Source: Proteles cristata cristata (Eukaryota; Chordata; Mammalia; Carnivora; Hyaenidae). Taken from it: a stretch of 64,000 nt of DNA. The DNA lies in assembly GCA_017311185.1 (NCBI GenBank), contig JAESUZ010004792.1, positions 2,108,001 through 2,172,000 on the forward strand, read 5' to 3'. Positions 1 through 10,475 of the stretch are shown piece by piece (within the stretch, counting starts at the first letter, position 1; every line of letters begins with the position of its first letter). The translations under genes were made by a program, and so were the position numbers. The notes beneath the pieces are model-generated. The model was not told where the DNA came from, did not search any database, and saw nothing but the letters and a program-made list of their open reading frames with translations.

Positions 1-95
1 TTCAGATTCTGTGTCTCCCTCATTATCTGACCCTCCCCTGCTCACGCTGTCTCTCTCTCTCTCTCTCTCAGAAATAAGTAAAATGTTTAAAAAAG
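1..95 (+). mobile_element. Felid tRNA-derived SINE, 3' part (cut by window start)
   Basis: Only the body end, CT-rich stretch and A-rich tail are present: 'ttcagattctgtgtctccc', a Pyr-rich run, a CT run, then 'agaaataagtaaaatg'. The same order occurs in the other plus-strand SINEs of this window, for example 13376-13594. The tRNA-like head lies outside the window, so age class and TSD cannot be judged. Confidence 0.9.
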
Positions 96-477
96 AAAGT
101 CTTTTCACCATCTTTTGTGGTTCATCTTCTATAAATACAAGAATAAAAATAACATTTGACAAGATAAAGAAGAGTTTTGTGGCACTCCATTCTGGTGTGT
201 GAGATTAGGCTCGGCTTGTTTACCAAAGAATATTCTACCAGATTCCCTGACTGAACCATCCTCATATGTCTTGGAAAGAAGTAGCCCTTGATCAGAACCA
301 GATAATTAGAACTGTTTATGGATGTGCACAAGAATTCAGAATAAGGTGGCCCTCCAAGAAACACAGACCTTTTTGGCTCACTGAATTTCACCCACTCAGC
401 TAGAAAACTTTGTTTCCCTAATCAGTCCACTAATCCACAAAAGGCATGGGGAAGAATTGAACAAGCCAATTATTTTT
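96..477. other. Unassigned intergenic DNA
   Basis: No repeat family or gene signal that I recognise. The open frames here (up to 89 codons) have no recognisable domain and no splice context. Confidence 0.5.
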
Positions 478-934
478 TTAACCAATGTAATTGAAGTATA
501 ATTTACATACAATTTATATATGTATATATATGCATGTGTATATATACACACACACATACATATATTTGATTATTTTGACAAATGTATACAACCTTGCCTC
601 GTTAAAAATCAAATTCTTTTTCCCCAGAAATTTCTCTGGTATGGCTTTGTGAAAAAACACCTGATACCTCTACTCTTTATAATCCATTATATTATTTCTC
701 TTACTACAGATTAATTTTGTCTATTATAATTTCACATTAATGAAATCACAGTGTGTAAATTCTTTGTTATTTGGTTTCTGTCAACTAATATAGTGTTAGT
801 GAGATTCATCCAAATTTTGTATATATATCAGATATTAATTATTTTTATTGATTAATAATATTCCACTGTATTAATACACATGTTATTTATCCATTCATTG
901 TTCTGGGTATTTGAGACATTATGAATAAAGTTTT
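478..934 (-). mobile_element. Ancient L1M LINE fragment (left part, split by an LTR insertion)
   Basis: Read on the plus strand it follows the familiar reverse-oriented order of old L1 3' regions: 'attgaagtataatttacata', 'ttttgacaaatgtataca', 'gagattcatccaaattt', 'aatattccactgta', 'tatttatccattca'. It resumes at 2295, after an inserted LTR. A TATA/CA-rich patch at 518-560 is inside it. Subfamily not resolved. Confidence 0.75.
518..562. repeat. Low-complexity (TATA)n/(CA)n patch
   Basis: Alternating 'tatatatgcatgtg' and 'tatatacacacacaca' inside an old L1; a simple-sequence patch. Confidence 0.7.
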
Positions 935-1315
935 TGTGGTAGACTGAATAATGGCACCCTCCACCCAGGGAAGTCCTTGTCTTAGTCCCTGGAATCTGTG
1001 AATACTACTTTATATGGCAAAAGTGATATTGTAGGTGTAATTAATTTAAAGATCTTGAGGTGTTGAGATTATCCTAGATTATCCAGGTGGACCATCACAA
1101 TAGTCCTCATAAGAAGGAGGCAGTAGGAGTCAAAGACAGGAGAGAAGGTAATGTGATGAGGAAGCAGAAATTGGATTGATGTACTTTGAAGTTGAAGGGG
1201 TCACAAGCCAAGGAATATAGGAGGCAACTAGAAGCTTAAAAAGACAAGGAACCAGCCCGGCTGAAACCTCGACTTTATCTCATTTTAAGATTTCTGATTT
1301 TAGATTTCTTACCTC

Positions 1316-1738
1316 ACCCTCCTATACTATTGGTGGGAATGTAAACTGGTGCAGCCCCTCTGGAAAACAGTGTGGAGGTTCCTCAAAAAATTAACCATAG
1401 AGCTCCTCTATGACCCAGCAATAGCACTGCTAGGAATTTACCCAAGGGATAGAGGATTGTTGATGCATAGGGGTACATGTACTCTAAGGTTCATTGCAGC
1501 ACTCTCAACAATAGCCAAAACATGGAAAGAGGCTATGTGTCCATCAACTGACAAATGGATCAAGAAGATGTGGTTTATCTATACCATAGAATACTACATG
1601 ACAATGGGAAAAAATGAAATCTGGCCATTTGTAGCAACGTGGATGAAATTTGAGGGTATTATGCTGAGCGAAATAAGTCAGGCAGAGAAGGACAGATACT
1701 ATATGTTTGCACATATAGGAGGATTAGGAGGAACTTAA
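1316..1738 (+). pseudogene. L1 ORF2 C-terminal remnant
   Basis: The frame from about 1349 to 1738 is open for about 130 codons and shows the conserved ORF2 tail: 'PLWKTVWRFLKKL', 'YDPAIALLGIYP', 'FIAALSTIAKTW', 'WIKKMWFIYTIEYY' and a 'WMKFEGIMLSEIS' region. In intact L1 this end of ORF2 follows the reverse transcriptase and holds the Cys-rich segment. Endonuclease and RT domains are absent because of 5' truncation, so this is a non-functional relic and not a host gene. Confidence 0.9.
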
Positions 1739-1800
1739 TGGAGGACCGTGGGGGAGAAGAAGGGGAAAAATAGTTGGGGAGAGGGAGGGAGGCAAACCAT

Positions 1801-2057
1801 GAGAGACTCTTTTTATTATTATTATTATTTATTTTTTTAATGTTTTATTTATTTCTAGGCGAGAGAGAGAGACAGCGTGAGCAGGGGAGGGTCAGAGAGA
1901 GAGGGGGACATAGACTCTGAAACAGGCTCCAGGCTCTGAGCTGGCAGTCAGCACAGAGCCCGACGCAGGGCTCGAACCCACGAACCCTGAGATCATGACC
2001 TGAGCGAAAGTCGGACGCTTAACCGACTAAGCTACCCAGGCGCACCGAGAGACTCTT
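1801..2057 (-). mobile_element. Felid SINE with 11-bp TSD, inside L1 3' UTR
   Basis: The SINE body is about 1812-2046 on the minus strand. It has a T-rich left end, 'tttctaggcgagagag', 'ggctccaggctctgagctgg' and a head ending 'ccgactaagctacccagg'. TSD 'gagagactctt' occurs at 1801-1811 and 2047-2057. It carries markers of the younger class ('tgacctgagcgaaagtcgg', 'ggcagtcagcac'). It is the innermost layer of the nest. Confidence 0.93.
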
Positions 2058-2294
2058 GAATACTGAGAACAACTGAGGGTTAAGTGGGGTGGGAGAGAAG
2101 GGAAAGGCAAAGATGGGTATGGAGGACGGGACTTGTGGGGATGAGCATTGGGTGTTATATGGAAACCAAGTTGACAATAAACTATTAAAAATTTTTAAAA
2201 AATTAAGAAAAAGAATTATAAGAAAATAAATTTGTATTGTTTTAAGCCACCAAGTTTGTAAAGTTTGTTATAATAGCTATAGGAAACTAATACA

Positions 2295-2700
2295 TCTTCT
2301 AAAAACATCCATGTTGAAGTCTTTAAATTAGCATATTTTTTCATTTCTTTTGGATAAATACCCAGGGGTGAAATGGCTGGGTAATATGGTAACTATATGT
2401 TTAACTTTATAAAAATCTGCCAAACTATTTTCCCAAGATGTTGCACCACTTTACATTCAATTAGCAATCAATGAGAAATCCAGTAATTCCAAATTCATAC
2501 CAATACTTGATATTGCAGTCTTTAGGTTTAACTATTTTAGTGAGTGCATGCAGTGTAATCTCTAGTTTTAACTCACATTTTCCTGATTAATAATAATGTT
2601 TGACTTTCTTTCAGAATCATATTATCTATTCCTATATCATGTTTTGTGAAATGTCTCTTCAGATATTTCGCTCATTTTTCACTAGGCATAAGATAAGGTC
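2295..2700 (-). mobile_element. Ancient L1M LINE fragment (right part)
   Basis: Continues the element broken at 934: 'ggataaatacccaggggtg', 'aaatggctgggtaatatgg', 'tgccaaactattttcc', 'aaatgtctcttcagatattt'. These are reverse-complement L1 ORF2 end and 3' signatures in the expected order. The right boundary is soft. Confidence 0.75.
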
Positions 2701-3101
2701 ACATAGTGTATATTTAACATACCTCTGCCAATCCTCTTCCTAGTAACTCCTCTACTACACTTCTTCCTTTCTTCTCTGTGTCCCTCCTGATCCTACTCTT
2801 TATCTTCTGATATATGAATTCAGTCTTTTTTCCTGAGAATATTTCGCAGAAGACATAATAACTTTATCATGGGTTGGATGGGTTAATGAAAGAGAAATAA
2901 CTTTGTAAGTCTATAACAAAATGGTGAAAGTGTGACATTTGTCCTTTGGGACACCCACACTCATCTCTAGTTTCTTCTCCCTTATTAATTGGTATGGGTC
3001 TCCTGTTCAAGTTACTTTATTCCTGAAGTAAAAGTAACTTGCTCTCATCTTGTTATCACAGTTGTGTTTTACAGCCCATCATCATTATTTATGCATCTAT
3101 G
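2701..3101. other. Unassigned intergenic DNA
   Basis: AT-rich to mixed sequence without a recognised repeat, ORF with a domain, or RNA gene. Confidence 0.45.
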
Positions 3102-3316
3102 TTTTAATTTTTTAAGGTTTATTTATTTTTCAGAGACAGAGAGAGTCAGAGTGTGAGGAGGGAAGAGGCAGGAGAGAGGGAGACACAGAATTTGAAGCAA
3201 GTTCCAGGCTCTGAGCTGTCAGCACAGATCCCAACGTAGGGCTCGAAATCAGATGGTGAGGTCATGACCTGAGCTGAAGTTGGACTCTTAAACAACTGAG
3301 CCACCCAGGTGCCCCC
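3102..3316 (-). mobile_element. Felid SINE (older class)
   Basis: Minus-strand copy: A-tail complement 'ttttttaaggtttattta', purine-rich stretch, 'ccaggctctgagctgtcagc', and head complement 'actgagccacccaggtgccc'. Imperfect flanking repeats ('ttatgcatcta' near 3090, 'ttatgtgtcta' near 3317) look like a diverged TSD, so the copy is fairly old. Confidence 0.9.
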
Positions 3317-3329
3317 TTATGTGTCTAAT

Positions 3330-5234
3330 ATTTAGCAAGACAATCCTTAAAATGACTGTTCCTCAAGGACATTTGCCTTTGAATAAGAATATTTTAAAAC
3401 CTTGAAAGGAAAGATTGCTAAACGAGTGTATTTCAGGAACCCTGACATATGGTTGAAGGACAACCGTGAATAGCTTTTTGATTGTGGGATATAATTGGGT
3501 AGGGTCATCTATTCTACTTTTGCAAAGGACCTGAAATAACCAGAGGCATCACTCAGGCAGAAAATGGCTAGCCCTAACTTTTTTTATGATGACAAATCTT
3601 TATCACAGTTCAAATCTTGGTTTTATTCCCATAGCAGTTCATTTTCTAAGCCAGCTCCAGAGAGTACATGTAAACCCATAAAAAAGAAAGTTTAAATGAT
3701 GTTGATGACCATATAGAAATTTTTTCCCCAATAATATATATATTTCCAATTTTCTAGTTAGAACAGAAAAAATAGTATATGACATTAAGTGCCAAGGATC
3801 ATTTCCTGTGTTTTCCAAGATAATCAATATAGTTGGGGCTTACTCTGGGCTAGAAAAAATTTTAGCACTGACAGTGGACAATAGGATTCAATACCCAGTA
3901 GTTTGAGGGGAAAGTGGCAACTTGAATAAGTTCAAAGAGAACAGCTTTCACCTCAATAGGAAGAAGTGAAGAAAATAAACCTCACTAGAGAAAAAAGTGA
4001 AGCAAGATTACCTTATTTTTAATCCTTGGAAACTATTATTTCTGTCTTTTATTGGTAATTGATTTATTACTTGCATCCATTATTTTCATCTGTGTCATCA
4101 CAACATTATGAGAGCTCCTTTTCTCCCAATTTTGCTTCCCTTTCCTGCTTAGCTGGTAATAGTTTTCAAGATGATCTGTACTCATTTCATGCCTTTTATT
4201 TTCCTTCAGTTCTCAAAGTCACCATAATCAGTACTAATCTCTGGCAGAGGATCTCATCAAACTGGAGAAGTCCAGCCATTCAGGTGAAGTAAATGAACAA
4301 GGGGTGGGAAGGGGAAAGACATTCTGACTCTGTCAGATTTTCTCTAATATGACAGCAGCTGACTAACCTCTAATTTACTTTTCAGATTTTTTTTTTACTC
4401 TGGGATTCTTTCTCTAAATGTGTTTAACATGATGTAAACTTGTTTTAACATGAATCCATTTAAAGTTGTAACTATTTACAAAATGCATTATTCTTACTTC
4501 ACAAAAGGTCTGGGCAATATATGCAGATCATTGTCTTGTCTGATGCCATTAAACAGAGTTCTAAGGAAAGCAACAAGAAGAAATTTATATGATCTTCTGC
4601 ATTTTTGTATATGTATATCAAGTGGCAACATGTAAAGGAACTGAACCTAGAGCTTTGAATGAATTACTCATGATATTTAATTAGTATATTTAATGTTTAT
4701 GTTACATCCACCTACCCAAATGATTAGGAGAAGCCTATGTAAAACTAAAAAACAGGGAGGGGGTTAATACAGTAGAGTCAGAAATAAAGATGGGGTGATT
4801 GTTACTAACAACATCAACTGATGAGCACTTCATTGCTGTGACTGAATGTCAACTATGTCTCTAAATTTCCCAATTACAATTGAGTGTAGCAAGGCTCCAT
4901 AAGGATGCACATCTGTGGGAAGTTCACAAGTAAGTAGAATAGAGCAGCTCTGGGCATTTCAACATGGAACACCTGCTCTCCTTATCCACTAATCAAGTAA
5001 TGAATAATAAAAAAGAGCTTGGTTAGAATAGACCCTATAAAAGCAGAATCCAATCAAAACCATAAGGAGCCCAAAATATATTAGGCTAGAGATCTCCTAA
5101 GGAAAACTTGAGGGGCCATTAACCCTGACAATAGCTTCAAATTAATGATCAATAACTCATTGGACTGGATGATGAGGGAAATTATCCTTTATTGAGCACT
5201 CCCATTTAAATGCTGGCAAAGTGCAAGACTCTTT
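3330..5234. other. Unassigned intergenic DNA, 1.9 kb
   Basis: The longest apparently repeat-free stretch in the first 7 kb. Frames up to 77 codons (4059-4292) lack recognisable domains and have no paired splice sites I would trust. No RNA gene, microsatellite or transposon was recognised. Confidence 0.45.
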
Positions 5235-6187
5235 TTATTTTTTAATTAATAGATATTATTTTTTAGAGCTGTTTTAGGTTTGCAGAAAAGTCAAGTGGAA
5301 AATACAAAAGATTCCCATTTGCCCTTTCTTCACCCCCCACCTCAGCAGTTTCCCTTATAATTAACATTTTACACTAGTGCAGTCTATTTATTTTTTATAA
5401 GCAATACACCAACATTGATATATTATTATCAATAAGTCCATAGTTTATGTAAGGATTCACCGTGTTATACATTCTATTGACAAATGTATAATGTATCTAC
5501 CATTACAGTATATACAGATTAGTTTCACTGTCCTTAAAGTCCCCTGTGCTTCAACTATTCATCCTTCCTACTGAACCCCTGGCTAGCTGTCCTTTTTTTA
5601 ACTTACTGGTTCCTTTAGGTTTCTTAATAATCATTTTTAACATGTAACAATCCACCTTCAGTTAATAATATATTTTCTCAGTAACAGCATAGGAACCTTA
5701 TGAGTATATACTTCTATTTTAACTGCCTATTCTTTAAAGTGATATGTAAGAAATGCTTTGTTTTAACCGTATCAATCGTTTTTAATCTTTAGTCCCTTGT
5801 GTTGGTCTAGATTTCCATCTGCCATCATTTTCCCTCTGACAGAACTTCTTTTTAATATTTATTGCACTAAAGTTCTCCTGGTAAAGAAATCTTTCAGCTT
5901 TTGTATGTCTGGAAATGTCTTTACCTTCATTTTTGAAAAATGTTTTTCAAGAATGTGGAATTCTCAATTGACAGATTTTTCTTTTCCTTCAGTACTTTGA
6001 AAATGTCATCTCACTGTCTTCTGGCTTGGATTGTTTCTGACAATGTCTTATATATTTCTATCTTTGTTTTTGTATATTATTTGTCTTTTTTCCCCTTTCT
6101 GTCTGCTTTTAAGTTTTTTTTTGTTTTGTTTTGTTTTTTTTTTTTCTCCTTATCCCTGCCTTACCTGCTACCTGGATGTAGGTTTCT

Positions 6188-6229
<42 letters not shown>

Positions 6230-7030
6230 AAATTCACTTAATTTCTTGGATCTGTGAATATGTTTTCAAAAATTTGGAAAACATTTTGGCATTATTTCTT
6301 TAAAAAAAATTTTTTTTTTTGCTCTTCGTCCTCCTCCATCTCATATCTCTCCTTTTGGACTCTAATTATGCAGATATGGCAGACCACTTGATGTTATCCT
6401 AAAACTCATACCCATTTATTTTAATATTCTTTCTTTTCTATATTTTCTATGTTTTGATCAGTTTCAATTGCTTTGTCTTCAAGTTCACTGATTTTTTTTT
6501 CCTTTTGTAGTATTTAATGTGTTGTTAATCACATCTAATGGGTATCTTGTGTTTTATACAGTTCAATTTGTATTGCTGTTGAGTTTTTATAATCTTCCTT
6601 CTGTATCTCTCCTTATCACTTTGCTTTCTTCTACATTGTAAATGTATGGGATGTATTTATTATAATTGCATAAATGTCTAAAATAGTCATTAAACATATA
6701 TTTAATTTCTGTGTCTATGTTAATCTAATTTTCTTATTGATCATATTTTCCTTTTTCTTGTGTACCTGGCATTTCTTCACTGAATGCTAGATTTTGTGAA
6801 TTTTATATTATTGTGTGCTGGGTAATTGTATTTCCTTAAATATATTTGATCTTTCTTCTGGTTCATGATTAAGTTACTGGGAAGCTTAATCTTTTCAGTA
6901 CTTGCCTTTAAACTTTGCTAGGTGAGATCAGAACTGCTTGTAATCTAGGGCTAATTGGACCCATATCCGTGGCAATTTTCTTTTGAATTCTGAATTAATA
7001 ATAGGGCTCACTCATTGATTTTGTCTCTGA
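5235..7030 (-). mobile_element. Long ancient L1M 3' region
   Basis: Two parts follow the old L1M 3'-region text in reverse. Part one is 5235-5600 ('gagctgttttaggtttgc', 'agtccatagtttatgta', 'acaaatgtataatgtat'). Part two is 5790-7000 ('ttctggcttggattgtttct', 'ggatctgtgaatatgtttt', 'ttgtgtgctgggtaatt', 'ggtgagatcagaactgctt'). It carries a (GT)n at 6190-6227. No coding capacity remains; the frame with a VCVCVC run is just the microsatellite. Subfamily unresolved. Confidence 0.65.
6190..6227. repeat. (GT)n microsatellite
   Basis: About 19 uninterrupted GT units within an old L1M. Alternating purine-pyrimidine. Confidence 0.97.
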
Positions 7031-7091
7031 TAACGCTGTTTAACTGATTATTCATCAATGCCTTAATCATTCTTTTATGTATTGCATCTGC

Positions 7092-7336
7092 TGTGTTAGG
7101 TTTTATTATTTTATTTTATTTTTTAAGTTGTTTTATTTATTTATGTATTTATTTATTTAGAGAGCACATGTGAGCAGGGCAGGAGCAGAGAGACAGAGAA
7201 TCCCAAGCAGGTCTCACACTTTCAGCCCCAGAGCCCAATGCAGGGCTCAAACTCATGAACCATGAGATCATGACCTGAGCGGAAATCAAGAGTCATACCC
7301 TCAACCACTGTGTCACCCAGGCATCTCTTGTGTTAG
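7092..7336 (-). mobile_element. Felid SINE with short TSD
   Basis: Body about 7100-7328, minus strand: (ATTT)-rich tail complement, 'agagagcacatgtgagcagg', 'atgagatcatgacctgagcg' and the decayed head 'actgtgtcacccaggcatc'. TSD 'tgtgttag' at 7092-7099 and 7329-7336. The diverged head suggests an older copy. It interrupts the end of the L1M text. Confidence 0.9.
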
Positions 7337-7504
7337 TTTTTTTAAAGAAGGAGGGGAAGTCATGTCCATCTTATTCCATTGTATCTAGAAGTGGGATCCA
7401 GAGGCAAAATTTGACATGTCTGTCTGATTCTAATCTCTTTGACCTATTTACCATATAGCAGCATGTATCCTTTGAAAGTGTACCTGGTATGTTTTGAAAT
7501 GTGT

Positions 7505-7890
7505 TATATTATTTTTAATTTGTTATTGAATAATAATTGGCACACAGTGTTATGTTAGTTTCAACTATATAACAAAGCGGTGTGACAATTCTATACTCAG
7601 TGCTCACTAGGATAAGTATAGTCACCATTTGTCACCATACAACATTATTATATTATTGACTATATTCCTTGTGCTGTAGTTTTCATCTCCATGACTTACT
7701 TTATAACTGGAAATTTGTACCTTTTAATCCTCTTTATTTCATCCATTCTTCCACCCACCTCCCACTTGGCAACTACCAGTTTGTTCTCTGTATTTAAGAG
7801 TTTGTTTCTTTTATATAATCCACATATAAGTGAAATCATATGGTATTTTTCTTTTTCTTAGTCATTTCATTACTCTTTACCCAAAGAAAA
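7505..7890 (-). mobile_element. L1M 3'-end fragment
   Basis: Reverse-oriented L1 3' end: 'gtgttatgttagtttcaact', 'gtcaccatacaacattatt', 'tattccttgtgctgtagttt', 'tataactggaaatttgtacc', 'catataagtgaaatcatatg'. The 5'-truncation point is near 7890, just before the U2 relic. Confidence 0.8.
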
Positions 7891-7899
7891 TGAAAACAC

Positions 7900-7963
7900 T
7901 AATTTGAAAGGATACACTTGATCTTAGCCAAAAGGCCAAAAAGCAATAATTTGAAAGGATACA
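7900..7963 (-). pseudogene. Tiny truncated U2 snRNA retropseudogene with 17-bp TSD
   Basis: The minus strand from 7947 to about 7914 reads close to the first ~34 nt of U2 snRNA, including 'ggccttttggctaagatcaa'. That covers the 5' end and stem-loop I. Everything downstream of U2 position ~34 is missing. It is bracketed by a perfect direct repeat, 'taatttgaaaggataca', at 7900-7916 and 7947-7963, whose edges overlap the U2 ends by a base or two. 5'-complete, 3'-truncated, tail-less snRNA copies with TSDs are a known retropseudogene type. It is not a functional snRNA. Confidence 0.88.
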
Positions 7964-9095
7964 TACACCCTCAACTTATGCTCAGTAACATATCCTGCTG
8001 AAATATTTGTAATTATGCTAATTCTAAATAGCAAATACAGATTTATCCCTTCTTTCATTCTAGCCTCACAGAAAAAGTTTAGACTTCAGTAGGAATCCAT
8101 TGGATGTACACCTAGCAAAAAGTAGAAGTAGATTTTGTCATTATACCCCAGGCTTCCTTAATGCTTTTTACAAGTTAACTAGCTTAGTCTACCTTTTATG
8201 AATATGAGAAATAGGACTAAGCCTTCAAGGTCACTCCTGACCTAATAAAAACTTATCCAAATCATATAAATGACATAGGTAACTCCACACGTTAATTGTC
8301 CTTTGAGCTCATTGATAACAGATTCATAAAGACCTCCTAAATTATAGTTATTTTTCTTTAATAATAGAGCTTTTTCTTCAATAATAGAGCAAGACACCCC
8401 TTAGGTGCAGAGTTCTCTAAATCTCTTGGGGGCAATTTAAAATGCTAATTTGTTGAATGTGTAGAAAAATACTTAAAGACAAAAGTAAATGAAATGTTTA
8501 AGAGATTGTGCTCAGATGTCAAAGAGTCTTCCCCAAGCTTCATGACTGTACCTATGGATTTATGTCCCATAAATGAAGGTGAATTGTTAAGCTGAAGTTT
8601 TAGATCTTTTCCTTTTATAGGTCAGTAACAATAAGATCAGTTTCTAGTATAAAATTTACATGACATATCTGATGTGTTCTGGTCTACTTAATAGGATTAT
8701 TTGTCTCCAGAATAGTTTGGCTTCTTGTTGAGTTTCTGAGTCCCAACATTAAGGACCTTCTATTAAGCATGGCTTTTCTACTCCTCCAAATTGTGACTGA
8801 ATTGGTCTTTAGAGAAAGAAGAAATTGCTTTTCCATCTCCTGGTATCTGCCGTGTTTATTTTACCCCATAGAAATAGTGCTTCATAAAAAGGGGAGTTCA
8901 GTTGGGACACTGACCTGGTATTAGATAGCTGAATATCTTCCCCAGTGTTTAGACTTTTGGACATCTATGGTCTTTACATTGTATCATGGTATGGCCTTGT
9001 GTATGAATTGGAGGCAAGCTGGTTCATTAATAGAGCCATAAAAAAAGCATGTTATCTTGGTTCACATGTTAAACTCAATTAATATAACTTCTGTA
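7964..9095. other. Unassigned intergenic DNA with a 20-bp tandem duplication
   Basis: No recognised gene or transposon. At 8351-8370 and 8371-8390 a 20-bp unit ('tttttctttaataatagagc') is tandemly duplicated with one mismatch. Confidence 0.5.
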
Positions 9096-9338
9096 CATAG
9101 AAAACATTTATTAAGCACTTACTATGTGCTAAAGACTGTTTTCAGTGATTTGTATATATATTAATTCAATTCCACCTCATAAAAGCCTATAGTATAATAG
9201 TATAAAGAGCCTCTTGTTAAAAGTATAGAGAGTTTAAATACTATTTACAAAGTAATAAGTGGCAAAGTTAATTTGAATCCTTATAGTCTAATTCTAGAAC
9301 CTAAACTCTTTGCCACTACAGTATACTGACTTTCACTA
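9096..9338 (+). mobile_element. MIR SINE relic
   Basis: Plus-strand MIR order: 'ttattaagcacttactatgt', 'tattaattcaattccacctc', 'agtaataagtggcaaag', 'ttgaatcc', and 'ctctttgccactacagtat'. Divergence is high, as expected for this ancient mammalian SINE. Confidence 0.8.
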
Positions 9339-10409
9339 TATGAATGAACACTTGTCCTCCAAACATCTTCTTAGTCCCAAAGTTGTTATGGATGTATGGC
9401 AGAGGAATTAAATATATAAATGATCATGTATATCCACATTTGTAAATGTATTTGTTTATGGATATATGAATATATGTTTGAACATTTAAGTGGTATATAT
9501 GTGCATATTTATTGGCATCAATTTATTTGCAGTAATATAGTTTGGTATTTTATATGGTTCACAATTTTTGTTATTATTTTCAATTCCTATGGTATGCAAG
9601 TGGTTTATATAAGGTATGTTTATATATACATACTTATAAGGGAGGAGCAATCTGGTGGCAGAAAGAATATATATGACTAATTCTGAGAAACTATTATTTG
9701 TCAGAAGATATCTATACAATTTGAGCTAGAAATAATTTTTTTCTTTATTTCCCTCAGGATATGAATGTCTGGTCAAGAAGATAAAGCAAATGAGACAGAA
9801 TCAAAGAAGGAAAGAGCCACTCCTCTAGTGCAGGCTGTATGAGGAAGAGGGGGCAACAGGAATGGGGCTGAGTGTGGGGTGGGGTGGAGGAGTCAGAGAC
9901 AGGTTTCCTTACCTAACAACTTGGCAGACATCCAAAATTGGTCACAAGCTTCTAAAATGTTCAGGCTAAGAATGAGTCAGTGCAGAACCCAGACTTCCAT
10001 CCACCAAAGCCAATCATGTGAATATCACAAGTGTTCCAAACAAGATGAAGCCATGCCATAGGGCCTGGAGGCATTCATCCTTCAAAGAAATGCTTTATGG
10101 TAAGTTTCTTTTTCAGTAATGTATGCATATGTTAGAAAATTTGATAATTACCAAAAGGGTAGCAAAGGGAATAAACCCCACATAATCTCATAACCAAGAG
10201 AAAACTATGCTTAATATCCAGGTGCATATGTATAAGGCCTTTTCTTCATGTGTAGCATATACTTTGGCAGTTGTGAGTACTCCGGCTCTAGAGTTTGGTA
10301 TCCTGTTATTTTGACTTAATAGTATATAGTGAATTTTTCCATCTCATTAACATTTGTACAGATCATTTTATTTATTATTTTTTCCTGTGGATACTGTCCA
10401 TTTATTTAT
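9339..10409. other. Unassigned intergenic DNA, AT-rich at 9410-9720
   Basis: Contains an AT-rich patch with many 'tatatg' words that yields chance frames on both strands (9420-9680, 9486-9719). There is no domain or gene signal. The stretch 9840-10100 is more complex but not recognised. Confidence 0.45.
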
Positions 10410-10475
10410 TTACTTATTTTTAACATAATTTATTGTCCAATTGGCTAACATACAGTTTGTACAGTGTGTTTTTGG
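10410..10475 (-). mobile_element. Very short 5'-truncated felid L1 3' end
   Basis: 'ttaacataatttattgtcca', 'attggctaacatacagt' and 'tacagtgtgtttttggc' match the extreme 3' end of carnivore L1 in reverse. Only about 65 bp were copied. A (TTTA)-rich run at 10400 is the complement of the A-tail. Confidence 0.65.

Larger units (their letters stand above)
1312..2214 (+). mobile_element. 5'-truncated L1 (ORF2 end plus 3' UTR), split by a SINE
   Basis: It starts inside ORF2 ('ctattggtgggaatgtaaac'). It runs through the ORF2 stop near 1738, a G-rich 3' UTR, and the terminal 'tatggaaaccaagttgacaa' followed by 'taaactattaaaaattttt'. A minus-strand felid SINE sits at 1812-2046 in the 3' UTR. The L1 itself sits inside an older LTR (935-2294). 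Typical carnivore L1 3' structure. Confidence 0.9.
935..2294 (+). mobile_element. MaLR/ERVL-like solo LTR, split by a younger L1
   Basis: The left part is 935-1311 and the right part about 2215-2294, roughly 457 bp when the inserted L1 is left out. It opens TG ('tgtggtagactgaataatgg') and closes CA ('ggaaactaataca'). Other marks: 'cctggaatctgtgaata', 'tagattatccaggtgg', 'cctcataagaaggaggc' and 'ttgttttaagccaccaag'. The text matches MLT1-like mammalian LTRs from memory; the exact family is uncertain. No clean 5-bp TSD remains, which suits its age. Confidence 0.6.

Noticed and set aside
1349..1738. 129-codon plus-strand frame as a host gene
   Set aside because: It is the L1 ORF2 C-terminus; treated as an L1 pseudogene.
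6031..6257. Frames with VCVCVC or HTHTHT runs (also 18330, 39697-39992, 41889, 59033)
   Set aside because: Translations of (GT)n/(CA)n microsatellites, not proteins.
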